This document shows positions 50,070-62,100 of a stretch of 64,000 nucleotides of DNA, piece after piece; positions within the stretch are counted from its first letter, which is position 1, and each line of letters starts with the position of its first letter. The notes under the pieces are model-generated. The model worked only from the letters and a program-made list of their open reading frames with translations. It had not been told where the DNA came from and searched no databases. The DNA is from Pachypanchax playfairii (Eukaryota; Chordata; Actinopteri; Cyprinodontiformes; Aplocheilidae). Position numbers and translations under genes: made by a program. The stretch lies in the NCBI GenBank assembly GCA_006937955.1, contig SSNP01000007.1:7352663-7416662 (forward strand), written 5' to 3'.

Positions 50070-50643
50070 TTAGCAAGAAGTGAAAGTTTTCCAGAAGAAG
50101 TTTTTACAAGGGGCTTTGCGGTCACGCTGAGGTATCGATAGCCTGTTGTAGACGGCCCTCTCTTCCAGACGAGACTCTAAAGGCTCCTCCAGGTCCACCG
50201 GCGCCGCTTCACCCGGCAGCATGTTGGTGTCCAGAGCGCCGTCCAACAAGCCAGACACCAGCTTCAGGATCAGCTCTTTACGCTCTTTGCTCAGCTCCTG
50301 TTGTTTATTATACCAGGAAAGAAATGAAAAAAAAAAGAAAAAAATCAGTTATTCAGTTCTAATAATCAAAAGGAATCAGTCAAAATTGTCTTTAAAACAT
50401 GAATGAATGAATGAATGAATGAATGAATAAATAAATACATCCATCTGAATAAAATATTAGAAATGGAAAATTTATTACCAAAAACAAACAAACAACAACA
50501 TATTTCCATTGATCTAATATGAAAAATAGTGTTCTCACCCTGTTTATGTGGATGGGACTCCTGTCCTCCACAGGAAGCACGGCTGCTGCTCTTACACTGA
50601 ACATAACCCCCATGAGAGCTGCTAAGACCACCAGGAGCTGCAT
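50070..50643 (-). CDS. cort: Prepro-somatostatin 2 / cortistatin ([Pro2]-somatostatin-14)
   Basis: Secreted neuropeptide hormone acting on somatostatin receptors. Two coding exons, 50,539-50,643 (35 codons) and 50,070-50,297 (75 codons plus stop), give a 110-residue precursor, the usual size. Residues 1 to about 20 are the signal peptide (MQLLVVLAALMGVMFSVRAA). The propeptide includes LSKERKELILKLVSGLLDG, conserved in somatostatin precursors. Processing at RK (residues 95-96) would release APCKNFFWKTFTSC with the two cysteines that form the ring. Proline at peptide position 2 distinguishes it from canonical somatostatin-14 and fits the SS2/cortistatin lineage of fish. The dffa/pex14 linkage agrees with that assignment. 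The single intron interrupts the propeptide, as in other family members. The long upstream open frame is not coding, because this ATG starts a proper signal peptide. Confidence 0.93.
50401..50436. repeat. GAAT/AAAT tetranucleotide repeat
   Basis: Seven GAAT units running into AAAT units, inside the single intron of cort. Confidence 0.95.
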
Positions 50644-50821
50644 GCTGTGACAGGAGTGCACCAGAGCGACGGGAGCAGACAGAGAATGTGTGTGTGAGCA
50701 GTCAGAGGTTCCAGAGGAGAGTAGCGAAGAAGGAAAGTGAGCTGCAGTTGGTGGCAGCTGCTCATCAGATCTGGAAACCACAGATGTTTCTTCTCTTCTA
50801 CCTCTGAAGTCCCTCACTCTG

Positions 50822-50889
50822 TTATATACACTTCTAAACCCCCCCCACCACCACCACAACCCCCCAAAACACCGTCTGACACTGACGTA
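50822..50889 (-). promoter_or_regulatory. cort core promoter: TATA box and CRE-like site
   Basis: On the minus strand TATATAA lies at 50,828-50,822, about 180 bases before the ATG. A CRE-like TACGTCA lies at 50,889-50,883, about 55 bases further upstream. A CRE just upstream of a TATA box is the classical layout of somatostatin promoters. Confidence 0.55.
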
Positions 50890-53800
50890 GAGGGGTGGTG
50901 GGTGTATGACGGAGGGTGGATGTGTGCATGCCGCTGGGGGGTGTCAGTGCGTGTGCATTAAAGAGGAGGGGAAAGGGTCAGGATCACAACGAGTGAAACC
51001 GTTTTAAAAGTTAACCTTTTTTTTTTTTGACAAACTGTGATGTGGTCGTGTTTGTGTGATTCACCAGAAGGGAACGACGTCACCAGGATATAACCAGCTT
51101 TTGACTTCAACCTGTAAATTAGTTGATAAAACTAATAATCTGAAACTTTAAAAGCACATTACACACATTCTATAACTGAATACACACGTTTTCCTACAGA
51201 AGTAATCAAACATGTGCTAAAAAACACACACACACACAAAGTGACCGTGTCCTGATTTAGCTTTCAGTAGTGATTGACACTTGACTTAAGGCACAATTTG
51301 ATTCCTGTCAAAGGACTCATATGTGTCTCTTCGACACCTTCAGATTACAATTGAACTGTCTGACACTCCCAACGACCTGAGGAGGGGTCTTCAGGAGACG
51401 CAGTGTACCTGAATTAAACTAATCCTTTTTATATGATCCATGTCGTCATGAGTTATTTAGTGCTCAAGCACATATCAGTGCTTGTTATTAACACAAACTT
51501 TTGGATAACTGATTTTTAATTTGTTTCTTCTTTAATTTGCATTTCACAAAATGGACCTGCGGGCAGTTTGGATTCAATATAAAATGTATGTTTATTATAA
51601 TGGAGTTACTCATCTCTATTCAAATGCTGCACAGCTAATAAATCAACACGTGTTAATACAGAAAACAACCACAACAAAACTATTGGTTATGATGAATGTT
51701 TCTGTTTTTACTGAGAGCAATAAGTAAGTGAACCATGAGCTCAGTGCTGGTCAGTCGGATCATTTCTCAGTTTGTCGGGATCTTTCAGTTTTTTGTTTTT
51801 TTTTTACAAAAGCTGGTGACTTTTTTACAGACTGTGATCAGAACCTTCAGTATTTGCTGAGTGAATAAATTCTTCCATCTTTTTCTTTCTGCCAACAAGT
51901 TCCTACAATGCATCAGACTTGTTGAACTGTTCATCCTTTGCGGCACATTTGAAGTGAAGCATTTATCCTGACGAGCTTTATGCAAAGATTATACCATCAC
52001 GAAAGTGTTGCAGATCTCACTAAACGTCTTCTTTTCATCTTTATTTTTACACGTCACGTTTTTTTTGTCTTTAGCTGTTTTGTCACCTATTATTTTTCTA
52101 ATATAGAGAAATTCAATTTCAATTAACTTTGAAAAACTACTAGTGTTTTAAATACATCTCCAGAAATAAGAAACCTATGGGCTTTGATTAAAGGTGTATA
52201 AAAACACAGTTAAAGCTCATGTGAACGTTACTTTTAAAAATTCTAGGGACTTTTTTTTTTGTAATTTTACAAAGGACGCAGATTTTCTTAAAACGTTTTA
52301 TTTGCATTTCATTTCATTCAAATTGCAGAACAAAATTGGAGGTTTTTTCCCAAATATTTTGTCCAACAACAAACATTTTATTTACAAATGTCTAAATATG
52401 ACGTTGTAATACTTTAAGCATTTTTGAACCTGTATATGTCCTTTTAAAACGAGTTTTACTTAAAAAGAATAGATTAACTTTGAATTTTCTGTGCTGTATG
52501 AAATGTCTCACCAAAACTGCTTGTGAAAAAGCTTTTTATGTCATAAAATATCTGCTTTTTCATCCCAGAAACACATTGTTTCATATTAAACCTGAAATCA
52601 ATCCCTTTCTCTAAAACAGCACAATTACCAGTGTTTACTGGCTTATTTGTTATTTCATTAGCGTGCCCCTGGCAGGGAACATGGAGTACTTGTATTCCAC
52701 TTTGCCTTGTTTGGTATGTTCAGATGAGTCTGTCATGCCTTCACAACAGTTTTGGGGTATATATTCTTCTCATCTGAAGACAGCCTTGAGCCCAGTCCAA
52801 AGATTAGCTGACTGTCGAAACGGCTACAGTACCGGCAATTCATTGCGTTTAGAGAATCAACAACTTGCTGCCTGAAGGATGAGACTTCAAACAGTGAAAG
52901 ACGTCAGTGTGATGTCTGATTATAGGTGTTTCCAGATAGTATTAAAGTGATTAATGTTTTGCAACATTTACTGTGCGATCCAACACCAGTCAGCAACAAT
53001 CAGAAAGGGATTAGTAGTAGTAGTAATGCTTTATCAGCTGTTTATAAACCCAAATAAATGATCTGAAAGTAAAATAACAGAAGTTTCCCCGTACAGTGAT
53101 ACCAAGCTAAAATCATTTGTTCAGTGGTTGTGATGAAAAACCCTCACTACAAACATTTTCTTTGTGCAGCTATCAACACATTTTTTAAGGCGGAATGACA
53201 TTAATGTATTGCACGTCGGTCACATTTTAATAGAAAACCAGTGAAGTATGGTGTGTTCCATCACAATGACTGAAGTTGATGTAACAGAGCAGCAACAGTC
53301 TGAATAAACAGACTGAAGAGTTGAATGTAACCTAAAGGCTTTTTCTTTAAACTCAAAGAATCTGAAGACTTTAATAGAAATGAATGTTTCATCTGGGATG
53401 AATTTATCCAGAACAAACTCAAGGCTTCCACCTTGTGGCGTCTGCATGTCAATACCACCTCAGTTCTGTTGATCATGTAACATGCAGTACTTCTGGCTAT
53501 AAAACTAAAATAAAATAAAACTAAAATTAAATCTTTTTTTTTTTTTAAATAAAACAAATAGGAAACAAATATCAAGTTTGTTACCAGTTTTATTAGAATT
53601 CATAGTTCTTATAAAAACACAAGTTCATTGCTCAGGTATGACTCAGATTCAGCTGATTAAATTAAGTAGCACATCTTTTAACACTGACTGAAGTATTAAG
53701 ATTTCTATATTCCTGCAGTGAGAGTGAGCTCGCCACAATAAAAGCTTAATATCCAGTTCTGAATGCAAAGCTGCATAATAAATTCTTACAAAGCTTTTGT

Positions 53801-54478
53801 TGCATCGCAGACACGAGACAGTTTCATTTTAAAAAATGGTTAAAACTGGACATCAGTTTTATGCATTTTAACTTGACTTGGTGATAAATCTTCAAACCTT
53901 TATTGATTTTTGGCCCTTGAGCCTTAGTGCAGGACTCCAACTGTTAGATACACTAGAACAAATATAGAACATGTAGTTTTGTAACAAAGTACTAATATCA
54001 GGCACTAAGAGATTCTGGTTTAACAGAACATCAGGTAACCTGAATGCCCAGTTATGATACATGGACACTGCATATTTCCCAATGACACAAACATCACAAA
54101 CAAATATGCAGTGAAAAATCACGTGTACAGTACATTATTCTCTATAAGGTACATAACATATTGCATGATGTGTAGATACAGTTTATTAAACAAAAGGTAC
54201 GTCGTTTTAAGAATGAGGTCAGGTTGAGATGGTGATCGGTTTCCCGGCCCACCATGATGCTCCACAACACGTTGCTTAGACGGTAAGAGAGGAAAAACAA
54301 CAAAAAGTACAGCTGAAAGAGAAACAGATGTAAGACTGAAGGGAGGAACCACCCACACAAGCTAACAGGTCAGCAGGTTTCCATCAGCTGATTGTTCTCG
54401 AGTGATTCAGACCTGTAAAGTCTTGGAAAGAGGTTGTTTCTGTCTGTGGGCCTGAGGGCCAGGTGGAGGACCAACATG
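50890..54478. other. Intergenic region between cort and srm
   Basis: AT-rich, no exon, RNA gene or clear transposon recognised. A minus-strand AATAAA at 54,187-54,182 could serve srm. Confidence 0.6.
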
Positions 54479-57400
54479 TCACGCTTCACTGAGTACCTGT
54501 TAAAAATCGAAGTAAAAAACAAAAACAGAGTCAACACTTTGGATTTACTTTCCAGCAGACGCTGTAAACACTGATTCTGTGAACGCACCTTTCTTGCAAA
54601 CTCCGGGAGGACAAATGAAGCTTTGTGAATTTCAGGGTTGTAATATTTAAGATTCATACTTTCCATTTCCTCCTTTGAGAGCGCTTTCACCGGTTCCCTG
54701 AAATTTGTTTCCTGATAAGAACCAGATTAAAGAGGATTTAATTCATTTGGTACAACAATAACTGCAAATATGGACAAGTTCATCAGCACATGGCAGAGAA
54801 GGGCACACTTACAGGATTTTTACTGCAGAGCATAAATCCAATTTGTCCACTGGGATACGTTGGAATTGTGCTGTAAGCGTAGTCCACCACAGGGAACAGG
54901 GTTTTGCAGAAAAGTTGCATCTCCTTTATCAACTCCAAATGAAGCCACTGACACTCTCCTGTACCGGTGAACATTAAAAGGGGCTTAAATCAGTCCGAGT
55001 ACTTTTCTGTTCTGGTAACTGTTTAGAAATTCCTTAACCTTTAATGTTAAACTCCAGCTGATCATCAACTTACCCTGAGAGCAAAGAATGCCGCCAATTC
55101 TCAACGCTGCCTTCATCAGTTTATAGTACGACTCTTTAAACAGACTCTCGGCAGGTCCTGCAACGCAAAAGCAGCAGTTTCATTGAAAGCAGCTTCATAG
55201 AAAGTGGAAGAGAAAGGCGGAGACATGCTCTGAAAGACACGCTTACCCACTGGGTCTGAGGAATCTGTTATAATGATGTCGAACGCGTTCTGGTTTTGCT
55301 TCATGAATTCAAAGCCGTCACCGATGTGGAGGGTGAGCTTGGGACTGAAAAAGCCTTTGGCCATTCCAGGGAGATACTTCTTTGATACGTTAATGACATC
55401 CTACAAAGCAGATGATATCATTGAGTACTGTGAAGAAGTATTTGCCCCCCCCCCCACAGATTTTACACGCCAGATCAAGCCAAGGATAACCTGACGAAAT
55501 ACCAAATTAAGTTTTCAAAGGATGATTTTATTTATTAGGAGGGAAAAAATCTATCCAACCCAACTTGGCCCTGTGTGAAAACAAAGTTGTGCAACCCAAT
55601 TACAGGTTGCGTCGTGTTTGGAGCAATGGCTGAAATCAAACCGCCAATGAGTAACTCATTGCACTCAAGGAGGTTTGATCTAACCTGCTTTGCAGAATCA
55701 TTTTAATTTAGACACCTTGGAGGGTTTTCAAGCATGAACGACCTGTTTACAGACTCGTCATTGCATCTCAAATGTAAATCTGTTTTTGACTGAGATGCTC
55801 CAAATACTTTATTTTTTGTGTTTAGCCATTCAAAGGTAGATTAGCTGCTTCGGATCAATCAATCAATCAAATCAAAAATACTTTATTAATCCCCGAAGGG
55901 ACATTAAGTGTTGTTGTAGCTCAGTTCTTCTTCAGGGAGCCATTGTAGTGGGTTCAAGCTGTGGACAGGAAGGATCTCCTGTAGCGTCTGTGCTGCAGCG
56001 GATCTGAAGAATCTTCTGACTGAAAACACTCTGTTGTTGAGTTACTGTGTTGTGAAGAGGATGATGAGGGTTTTCCATCATGTTCTTCATCACTGACCTG
56101 CTGCAAAACCCACAAGTGCTTAAACTTATGACTGGACATTCTCCTTCTGGATTTTCTAATAGAGAGCCGAACTCATGATTTCATCAAGTCAACCAAGCCC
56201 TGAAGCAGCCAAACAGCCCCAGACCATCATACTACCACCACCATGTTTGACTGTTTGTATGAGGCAGTAATAGTTTTACTCCAGATGTTACCAGATGCAC
56301 AACTTCCAAAAAGTTCCCCATTTGTTTTATCACTCCACAGAATATTTTTCCAAAAGTTATGATGATCATCAACATGTTTTTTTTTATTTGATTGGCTTTT
56401 CTCCCTGAATAAAGTCATCATCCTTGTCTTTCCTCAAATTCTCAAGTTGACTTTGTCTAATTTAAAAAAAAATTGATGAACCAAATCATTTTTATTTGAC
56501 CAAAAAAGCAAAAGTTGAAGAAATCAGTAACATTTTAACAGTTAAAAGCAGCCAGATGAAGGTAAAAAATAATTATTTTGATTCACCACACTGTTGGTGA
56601 CCATCTGTGGCACTTTCTTTTGTTATTATTTGTGCCAGTGTTTATCGCTCTAAACTTCTGAATTTTCAAGGTTGTCCATAGACAATAATGTCATTGCATT
56701 TAGAGGATAGACAAAACTCCACAGTCTGGCTGTATCAGTCTTGTTTTTGTAAATGAAAAAAAAGGTCAGCCCAATCAAAATATGATCTAAATAACAGCTA
56801 AACATCATGACTACAGCATAACTCCAGAGGTAAATAGTCTCCGTGTCTGTGTTAAGTCAGACTAGAATCAGTACGAGTGTCATTGCTCCCACCTCGTCTA
56901 TCTCACACAGAACCACTGACTCCACCAGAGGATGCTTCACCACTTCCCTCAACACGCCACCATCTCCACCGCCGATAACCAGAACCTGCAAATGGAAGTC
57001 ATGTTGCAACATGAGTGATAATATGAACTGACATGATGCATGGATCACCCAGATTTCCTTTACAAAGTGGTTCTACAGCTGGTGTACCTTCTGAGGGCAG
57101 GGATGGCTGTACAGGGGGAGGTTGGCAATCATTTCCTGATAGGCAAACTCATCTCTCTCTGTGCACTGGATCACCCCGTCCAGCACCAAGACGTTTCCAT
57201 AAGTTTTACTGCAAAGCAACATACAGCTCAAAAATGTGAAGAAAAGCAACTTAACGCACAACGAACTTATTATAATTAAACTTATTGCTTTTAATAATTT
57301 GGTTTGGACGTGAACTTCTAAAGGATTTGATCTATATTTTATTATTTCTTTCAACCTTGCCCACTCATTTCTACCTATACGTGGCAAACAATCAGTGTTG

Positions 57401-57588
57401 GTTGACTACAGCTAACAGCTAGCAATATTAGCCAAGTTGTGAGGATGAATTACTCACCTCTTAAAAACCATAACATCTTGAAATTTGGATTTCTTATGGT
57501 GGAGAACCTCTTCCACTTGAAGGCTCATCGCCTGACCCGGCCACAAGGCACAGGACTCCGTAAACCACCCATCTTTAATGTGGTCCAT
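54479..57588 (-). CDS. srm: Spermidine synthase
   Basis: Transfers an aminopropyl group from decarboxylated S-adenosylmethionine to putrescine, giving spermidine and methylthioadenosine in the cytosol. Eight coding exons join in frame: 57,458-57,588; 57,088-57,208; 56,893-56,985; 55,247-55,400; 55,074-55,157; 54,813-54,958; 54,589-54,711; 54,479-54,496. They encode 289 residues, close to the usual 290-300. The small N-terminal domain begins MDHIKDGWFTE and includes YGNVLVLDGVIQCTERDEF. The cofactor loop VLVIGGGDGGVLREV is at 85-99. The gate region DSSDPVG (161-167) holds the catalytic aspartate. SGQIGFMLCSKNP and FVLPEFARK match the C-terminal part. The last exon codes only VLSEA and stop. 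Intron 3 has been invaded by a Tc1-like element. The promoter carries MYC-type and NRF1 sites. Confidence 0.96.
55427..56460 (-). mobile_element. Tc1/mariner-like remnant in srm intron 3
   Basis: On the minus strand (56,160-56,450) transposase pieces are readable: FWKNILWSDKTNGELFG, then KQSNMVVVV and MVWGCLAASG, matching the Tc1 FWxxxLWTDES..ELFG and VMVWGCFAASG blocks. The terminal motif TACTGTGAAGAAGTATTTGC (55,427-55,446) matches the end of the same family as the remnant at 17.6-18.4 kb. The left half is interrupted by a LINE tail. Confidence 0.75.
55850..56110 (-). mobile_element. 3' end of a fish LINE, nested in the Tc1-like element
   Basis: Read on the minus strand: an end-of-ORF2-like frame (SSDPLQHRRYRRSFLSTA), then CCCTTCGGGGATTAATAAAG, ending in a GATT-type simple repeat. 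This resembles the 3' ends of L2/CR1-group fish LINEs. The strand follows the tail. Confidence 0.6.
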
Positions 57589-57900
57589 GACAGCGGACAG
57601 CAACCACTGAGAAAACTAACGCGTTTGTGGCAGTGTGAGCAAGTTCCGAAAAAAAACGTTTCACTGACTGCTAAACATGCTGCCTCGTGGTACCACGAAT
57701 GGAAGGCTACTGACGTCGTAAATTGTCATCGCACGAACCAATAGGATGTGAAAATTTACCGGCTTGTGAATGTATAGTTTGTTTGACGTCGCTCTTGGCA
57801 CCGCCCCAGTCACAGCCTGGAGAGGCCACGTGAAGATATGCAGCTGTACCTCCTCAACGCGCATGCGCACACCATGAACGTTGCCTGACACTGTCTAATC
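57589..57900 (-). promoter_or_regulatory. srm promoter
   Basis: Upstream of the srm ATG: a CCAAT box (ACCAATAGG, about 57,736-57,744), TGACGTC (57,710s and 57,784-57,790), a GC box (CCGCCCC, 57,801-57,807), a canonical E-box CACGTG (57,827-57,832) and a perfect NRF1 palindrome CGCGCATGCGCA (57,858-57,869). No TATA box is seen. SRM is an established MYC target in mammals, so the CACGTG is notable. Confidence 0.65.
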
Positions 57901-59130
57901 CTGAATAATAACACACTAGTTTACTGTTTAACACGATTTTATCTGATCTGAACGTATTAGGCTTAGGAAGTAATTTCAGCCATTTATTTTTCTTTTATAT
58001 TTTTTTATGTTTTTCTGCATGTTTTTGCTTTCACCTTTTTAAAACCAATGCAATTTCTACACTTATATAAACACTATTTTGTAAACCTTTCAAATTAGAA
58101 AAGATAATTTAGAAAATTGTAGATCTTAGATATATTTGTTCTTTTGCTGTATGTAGGTTTTTCCCCAAAAAACCCAACATTCATCTAGAAAATATGTAAA
58201 TTAGCAGTAGTTGTTAAACTGGGTCAGCTCACTTATTAAAGCTGTTGATTTCAAGCCATAATTTCTTAATTACACACTAACATCTTAAACCCCTGAATTC
58301 AACCTGGATCAGTTCCTCCAGACTTTTAATATAATTCGAAATAATTATGAATGATCTTCAGTTACATTAACCATGTTTAGACAAGCAGGAACAAGAATAC
58401 CACAGGTTTTCCAGTTGGAATATAAATTACAAATCAATGGTAGAGCTTTATGTTGTTAGTTTCTGAAGTTAACTACTTTTGAGAATTTGGAGCTCATAAC
58501 AAAGCAAATAGAAAAAAAAAAAAAATTTGTATAGTAAATGCAGCGTGAGTTGTAGTTTTCACTAGGGCATGAAAGTAAATGAGGCTGGATTTTCGTGTCT
58601 CTAACGGGGATGAGAAAACCAAAAGATCTCACAAACCAAATGAATATGAATTCTGAGCAAGACAAAGTAAAAATGTTACATTTGGTTTTAAACTTTCAGA
58701 TTCTTTGGACAAATCATGTGCGTTTAGATGCAGTAATAAAATACATTTTCATCTATCCTATTTACAAAGGAGTTATAGACTTTAAACTTCCCTCGTCATT
58801 TGTCTTATTCTGAAAGTAACACAGTTTTTCTCCTTCCACAAACTGAATGAATATGCAAGATTTAATCTGCATGATTTGGTTATTTATGATCTGGGTATCA
58901 ATGACCCAACTGAATTTGTAAAGAGTCAAAAAAGAAAAACTTTCTTTTAAAACCAACTTTAATAATGTGCTTCCACATATTTACAGGGCAGTAAAACAAC
59001 ATGGGAAAAAAAATCTTTAAATTCTTTAAAATGCAAATTAACTAATTTCTTTTGAAAGAAACGGAAAAAAAAAAAAAAAGTTTTCTGGATGAATTAAAAG
59101 GAGGACGAAAATGGCATCTGAGTGTCTTTT
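57901..59130. other. Intergenic region between srm and exosc10
   Basis: About 1.2 kb, AT-rich. It has an ATTAAA-type signal on the minus strand at 58,963-58,958, usable by exosc10. Nothing else recognised. Confidence 0.6.
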
Positions 59131-62100
59131 TTATCTTTTGGGCCAGTTATGGTGAAATCCTCTGAACGTAAGAAAGAAATAGGTTAATATAAACAAATGT
59201 CTGAATTTAAAGATGCAACATAGACAAAAAAAGACACTCTGAATATATTTACCTTTCTGATTTACCAGCCAGGTACGACATACTTCTGTTTCCAGCTGCA
59301 GAGTTGTTCTTTTGCCCCTGAGGGAATTTCTGTTGGACAGAAAAGTTGAATTTATTAAGCATTAACAGAACGTATCATTACAAATATATTATACCTATGA
59401 AACAAAAACCAAAACTCACCTTTTTCCTAAAATCACGGGGCTGCCGGTTTGGATCAAACTGCTTACTGTCCTTAGATTTGGACCCTGTTGCGAGTCCGTC
59501 GAGCATATTTTAAATTTTATATAATAAATTTTAGTTTTAAACACCATAACAACAGGAAAGGGTTTGTATTTACCATCAAAAACGTTCAGATCTGACTGAC
59601 TGTAGTCGAAAGGTTTGAAGGTTTCTTGGGACGGAGCTTCTGTTTTCGAAGGTTTCTCGTCAGATTTCATCTGCTTTTTACTCGGTTTGGGAGTTTCCTC
59701 TCCAATCTCGCTGGCAACTCTCACCCTTTTCTTCCCCCCATCCTTTGCAGACTCCTGCAGAAATGAGTCAGTAATGTTTTATGAGACAAAGTAATAATTG
59801 TATGTTCAGTGTGCTTTTCTTCCCACACCAGGATCAGAAAACACTCCTCTTCTAAACCTCCAGCAGCTGCTCCCTCACTTCACAGATGTTTATAGACAGA
59901 TGTTAAAGTGAGAGAAGATAACAAACATCCTCCTTTTTCAAATAAAAAAAAAAGAAACGTGTTGCCATAATCAAATTCCAAATGAGCTTATGTCTATAAA
60001 ATGGTAAAATATCTCAGTTTTATCACTTGATATGTTGTTTATGTTCTACTAGGAATAAAATACAAGTTTATGAACTTTGCAAATCATTGCATTCTGTTTT
60101 TATTTACATTCTACAATGTATCTCAACCTTTTAGGAATTGGGCTTGAAACTCTGATTGGACGCTCAGAAGTAACATCACAGCGCCCAAAGCTGAAATGTT
60201 TAACCTGAGTGCAGATTAACATTCTTGGGTGGAAGATAATCTGGTAAACATCATATCAAATCATGCATGTATTAAAAAAAAAGGAAAATAAATATTTGAT
60301 GTTGCCATAAATACAGCCAGTATAACATAAACGGCTGCGTTCTTTACATTAAAGTTCTATAATTATCTGCACTCCTGAGATTCATTTTTTTTCTTTGAAA
60401 ATTTGATAAAATAAACTGTCAAATATTGAACATTTTTAATTTAATAATTCAAGGAAACAAGACAGAGAACACAAACAAGGTTCGGAACACTGCAGCATGA
60501 TCACTGCAGTACAAACCTCTAATAATAATAGTAATAATAATAATGAGGGTTTTGGAAAACAGAAAATTAATTCTTTGAAATGTATAATTAGACATGTAAG
60601 TTTGCTGCCAGAAGGCCGGCTGGAAGTGACAGTTTGCTAACATCGCAGCCAGTAATTCTCTGCGCTTGGATCACTGATGACTGTTACTTTCAAGTGTTTT
60701 TGCCAACTCTCTGACAGCGACGCACGCTACCAGACGGTGCCAGGTGCCAGGATTCCCTAAAGCAATCATCACACGTGAAATTACACTGGCACATGTCACT
60801 ACTGTGTGCTCTGGTGAAAGGCAGAAGAAAGTAAAACTCAAGGGCACTAACCCTTCTGTTCTGTCATCCACATTGTTTAAAACAGGAAGAATAAGGAGGA
60901 AATGCAACATGGAGGCAATTGGGTATATAAGTAACCCAGCAGGTGCCAAGTATTACTCCCCCCCTGAGACATTGATCAAACAGTAAGAGGTCTGAGGAGA
61001 AAGCAGCTATTGTTTCTCCCCAGTGGGAAAGAAACATGTTTGATGAAAAGAGGACGTGTCTCTAACACTTCAGCCCCACGCTGCGCAGTCTTCTTCCCCA
61101 GGCACATTATGTGACAGATATGAATATTAAAAAATGTTACAACTCTGTTGCAGAATCCAGCACGTTATTTTGCCTGTAAGTCGCCGTATCGATGTGCAAA
61201 AAAACCCCAAAACAAAACAGGTGCATCTTAAAAAAAGAGGCTACACACTGTCTACCGTCTTTGAAATGCTTCACCAGACTCTTCCATGAGTTCAAATACA
61301 GTTCATTTTAAACATATCTGCACTTTCTCAACAAGGACATGGAAAAGTTCAAATATTGAAAAAGGGAAAAAAGGACAAAGAAGAAAAAAAAAAATCAGAC
61401 TTACAGCCGCCTGCTGCCGTACGGTGGTAACGTTCTGAAGAGATTCCTGATAGCTTCGTTTAGCTTTAACTCTTTCCTCTGTGGAAATCAACAACAGATA
61501 CTGTAAAACTGAACTTTAAACAGGTCAGTTAGGAGATCATTAAGCTGCTATACCTGTCACTTTCTTTGCTTGCTGCTTTGCTTCTTCTCTGGATTTCTTT
61601 TTGGCCTCCAGCTCCTTCTGTTGCTGCTCGATACTCTGTAGTTTCCATCTTTTGCTAATCTGTCAAAGGGAAATAAGCGCAGCTGTAAACGTTCAAGCAG
61701 CAACAAAACCAAAACGTAAACACTGTAATACACAGAGTTTTTTTAATTACCTCAAATATTTTGGAGGATGGGTCAAACTTGGCATTCTTATTGACGTGCA
61801 CGTCAGTTGAAGGTAAATACTGTAATAAGAAGAAAAATGATTGATCTGAGAATGTAACAATAAAAATGGTATTTAGGTTGAATTTGGTTTGTTTTATTAA
61901 CCATTCTGAAAGGATTTTCAAAGGATTCGATGATGCGTCTCGCTTTCATCTGAGCAACAGAAGGCGTGTCTTGATCATCAGGAGCTTCTGGTTCCTTAAA
62001 AAAATTCATTTTTGTTGTTGTTGTTTTTTATTTGGAGCATAATATGAAGTCAAAGTGAATCTCTACCTGGAACAGTGTTATCTTAGGTGGTGCCAGGAGA

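Noticed and set aside
50644..50859. N-terminal extension of the cort open frame
   Set aside because: The frame is open upstream only by chance: the region holds the TATA box and 5' leader, and a proper signal peptide starts at 50,643.
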